A stretch of DNA of 5,530 bases from Chloroflexota bacterium (GTDB taxonomy: Bacteria; Chloroflexota; UBA6077). Of the stretch, positions 4,595 through 5,530 are shown one piece after another (the first letter of the stretch is position 1; each line of letters starts with the position of its first letter). The stretch covers positions 1 through 5,530 of the forward strand of contig JAJZRD010000243.1 in the NCBI GenBank assembly GCA_021845945.1, read 5' to 3'. The notes under the pieces were generated by a model that saw nothing but the letters and a program-made list of their open reading frames with translations, was not told the origin of the DNA and made no database searches. The position numbers and the translations under genes were made by a program.

Positions 4595-5530
4595 TCAGGA
4601 CGTAGCGGGCATTGGCGACAAGCTGCTCCGAGCTCCCTGACTCGCTTCCCCCTCCAGGATCCCCAGCATCACATCGACAATCATGGGGTCGAACTGCCCT
4701 CCCCGGTTCCTCTCCAGCTCCTCCATGGTCTCGGCCAAGCTGAGGGCCGCGCGGTAGGATCGATCGGACATCATGGCGTCGACGGCGTCGGCCACGGCGA
4801 TGATCCTGGCTCCCAGAGGTATCTCGTCGCCCTTCAACCCGTGGGGATAACCCGAACCATCGTACCGCTCGTGATGGCACAATATCAAGTCCCTACCGTT
4901 GCGATAATCGGGGTATCTGCTCACCAAATCGGCGCCCCGTGCGGCGTGGTTCTCCAGCTCCCGCCGCTCCTCCTCGGTGAGCCCTCCCGTTTTGTTCAGC
5001 ATCGCCGGCCAGACGTTCAGCTTGCCCAGATCGTGGATGCGAGCAGAGCGGCTTATGTTCTCCACCTGCTCCTCCGACAGCTGCATCCTGCGAGCTATCT
5101 GGCCCGCATGCTGGGCCACCCGTTCGGAGTGCCGAGCCGTGTAGGGATGATACCGATCCACCTCGGCCGCCAGGGCCTCGATGGCCTGCTTCGTCTCCGA
5201 CCGGAGCGTCAGAGCGGAGCGCAGACTGGCGTACACCCCCACCAGCGGGATCAGCAGCAGCGACGCCACCACCGGCGACTCGGAGTATACCGCCGCGCCC
5301 GCCAGACCCAGCGCCAGAAGGCCGGCGAATTGGGGCGCAGCTACCTGGAAAGCGGCAAGGAAGTCGCCCAGGGAGTCGGAGTTCCTGGCTAGGGCCACGA
5401 TGCCGGCGACGATGCCCACGTTCAGAAGGAAGTAGGTCGCACCCGCCAGCAGGAGAGCGACAGCACTGGCGGTGGAGGAGAGCAGCGGATCACCCCTGGA
5501 GAGCTGCTGGTAGAGGGCACCAGCCATCCC
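4595..5530 (-). CDS. Membrane-anchored HD-GYP c-di-GMP phosphodiesterase (5' partial)
   Basis: The frame is open at the window edge, so the N-terminus is missing; 311 residues are visible. Numbering from the Met at 5527, hydrophobic segments at about 22-47, 66-82 and 87-103 indicate a polytopic membrane domain, followed by a short helix and the HD-GYP domain (about 122-290). Seen there are HSERVAQHAG (His133), the ARIHDLGKL signature (His165, Asp166, Lys169), NHAARGADLV (His194), HHERYDGSGYP (His218, His219, GYP 226-228) and ADAVDAMMSDRSYR (Asp247). The full set of metal ligands suggests an active phosphodiesterase hydrolysing c-di-GMP on the cytoplasmic face. The same architecture, a membrane region feeding an HD-GYP domain, is common in bacteria with extra N-terminal helices, so roughly a third of the protein may lie beyond the edge; that estimate is inference. 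It is upstream of the GGDEF gene and probably co-transcribed. Confidence 0.93.
   Translation of the reverse strand, partial: GMAGALYQQLSRGDPLLSSTASAVALLLAGATYFLLNVGIVAGIVALARNSDSLGDFLAAFQVAAPQFAGLLALGLAGAAVYSESPVVASLLLIPLVGVYASLRSALTLRSETKQAIEALAAEVDRYHPYTARHSERVAQHAGQIARRMQLSEEQVENISRSARIHDLGKLNVWPAMLNKTGGLTEEERRELENHAARGADLVSRYPDYRNGRDLILCHHERYDGSGYPHGLKGDEIPLGARIIAVADAVDAMMSDRSYRAALSLAETMEELERNRGGQFDPMIVDVMLGILEGEASQGARSSLSPMPATS

Overview
The window is bacterial DNA with about 60% G+C or more, Shine-Dalgarno led genes, two TTG/GTG starts and TATAAT/hairpin-U transcription signals. The gene families (YD/RHS-repeat toxin, GxxExxY nuclease, GAF-GGDEF and membrane HD-GYP proteins) fit a free-living environmental bacterium. 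A Chloroflexota-like or similar high-GC lineage is possible, but this is a weak guess and no phylogenetic marker is present.

Left part (1-1618, + strand) is the distal end of an RHS/YD-repeat polymorphic toxin locus. The RHS core, open at the window edge, ends in a variable tip that carries a WHH-type HNH/endonuclease VII-like nuclease motif. The tip is followed 16 bases later by a DUF2019-like small protein, the likely immunity protein. A HEAT-repeat protein then follows; its N-terminal part looks displaced or broken, and it could be a second or leftover immunity gene.

Middle part (1670-2201) is a GxxExxY-family PD-(D/E)XK protein gene bounded by two 31-base imperfect inverted repeats (25 of 31 positions identical). 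Each repeat is built from three CACGGAG-like heptamers at the same 8 then 9 base spacing. This looks like a compact cassette and is the most unusual feature of the window. A 9-bp perfect hairpin sits between the nuclease stop codon and the right repeat.

Right part (2214-5530, - strand) is ordinary chromosomal content. A membrane-bound HD-GYP c-di-GMP phosphodiesterase (truncated by the window edge) is followed by a GAF-GGDEF diguanylate cyclase with an intact active site and inhibitory site; the two are probably one operon. A strong rho-independent terminator closes the operon. An overlapping TATAAT box may start the transcript of the next gene, a fold-type I PLP aminotransferase. The two c-di-GMP genes plausibly make and degrade the same second messenger. 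The aminotransferase is metabolic and seems unrelated to them.
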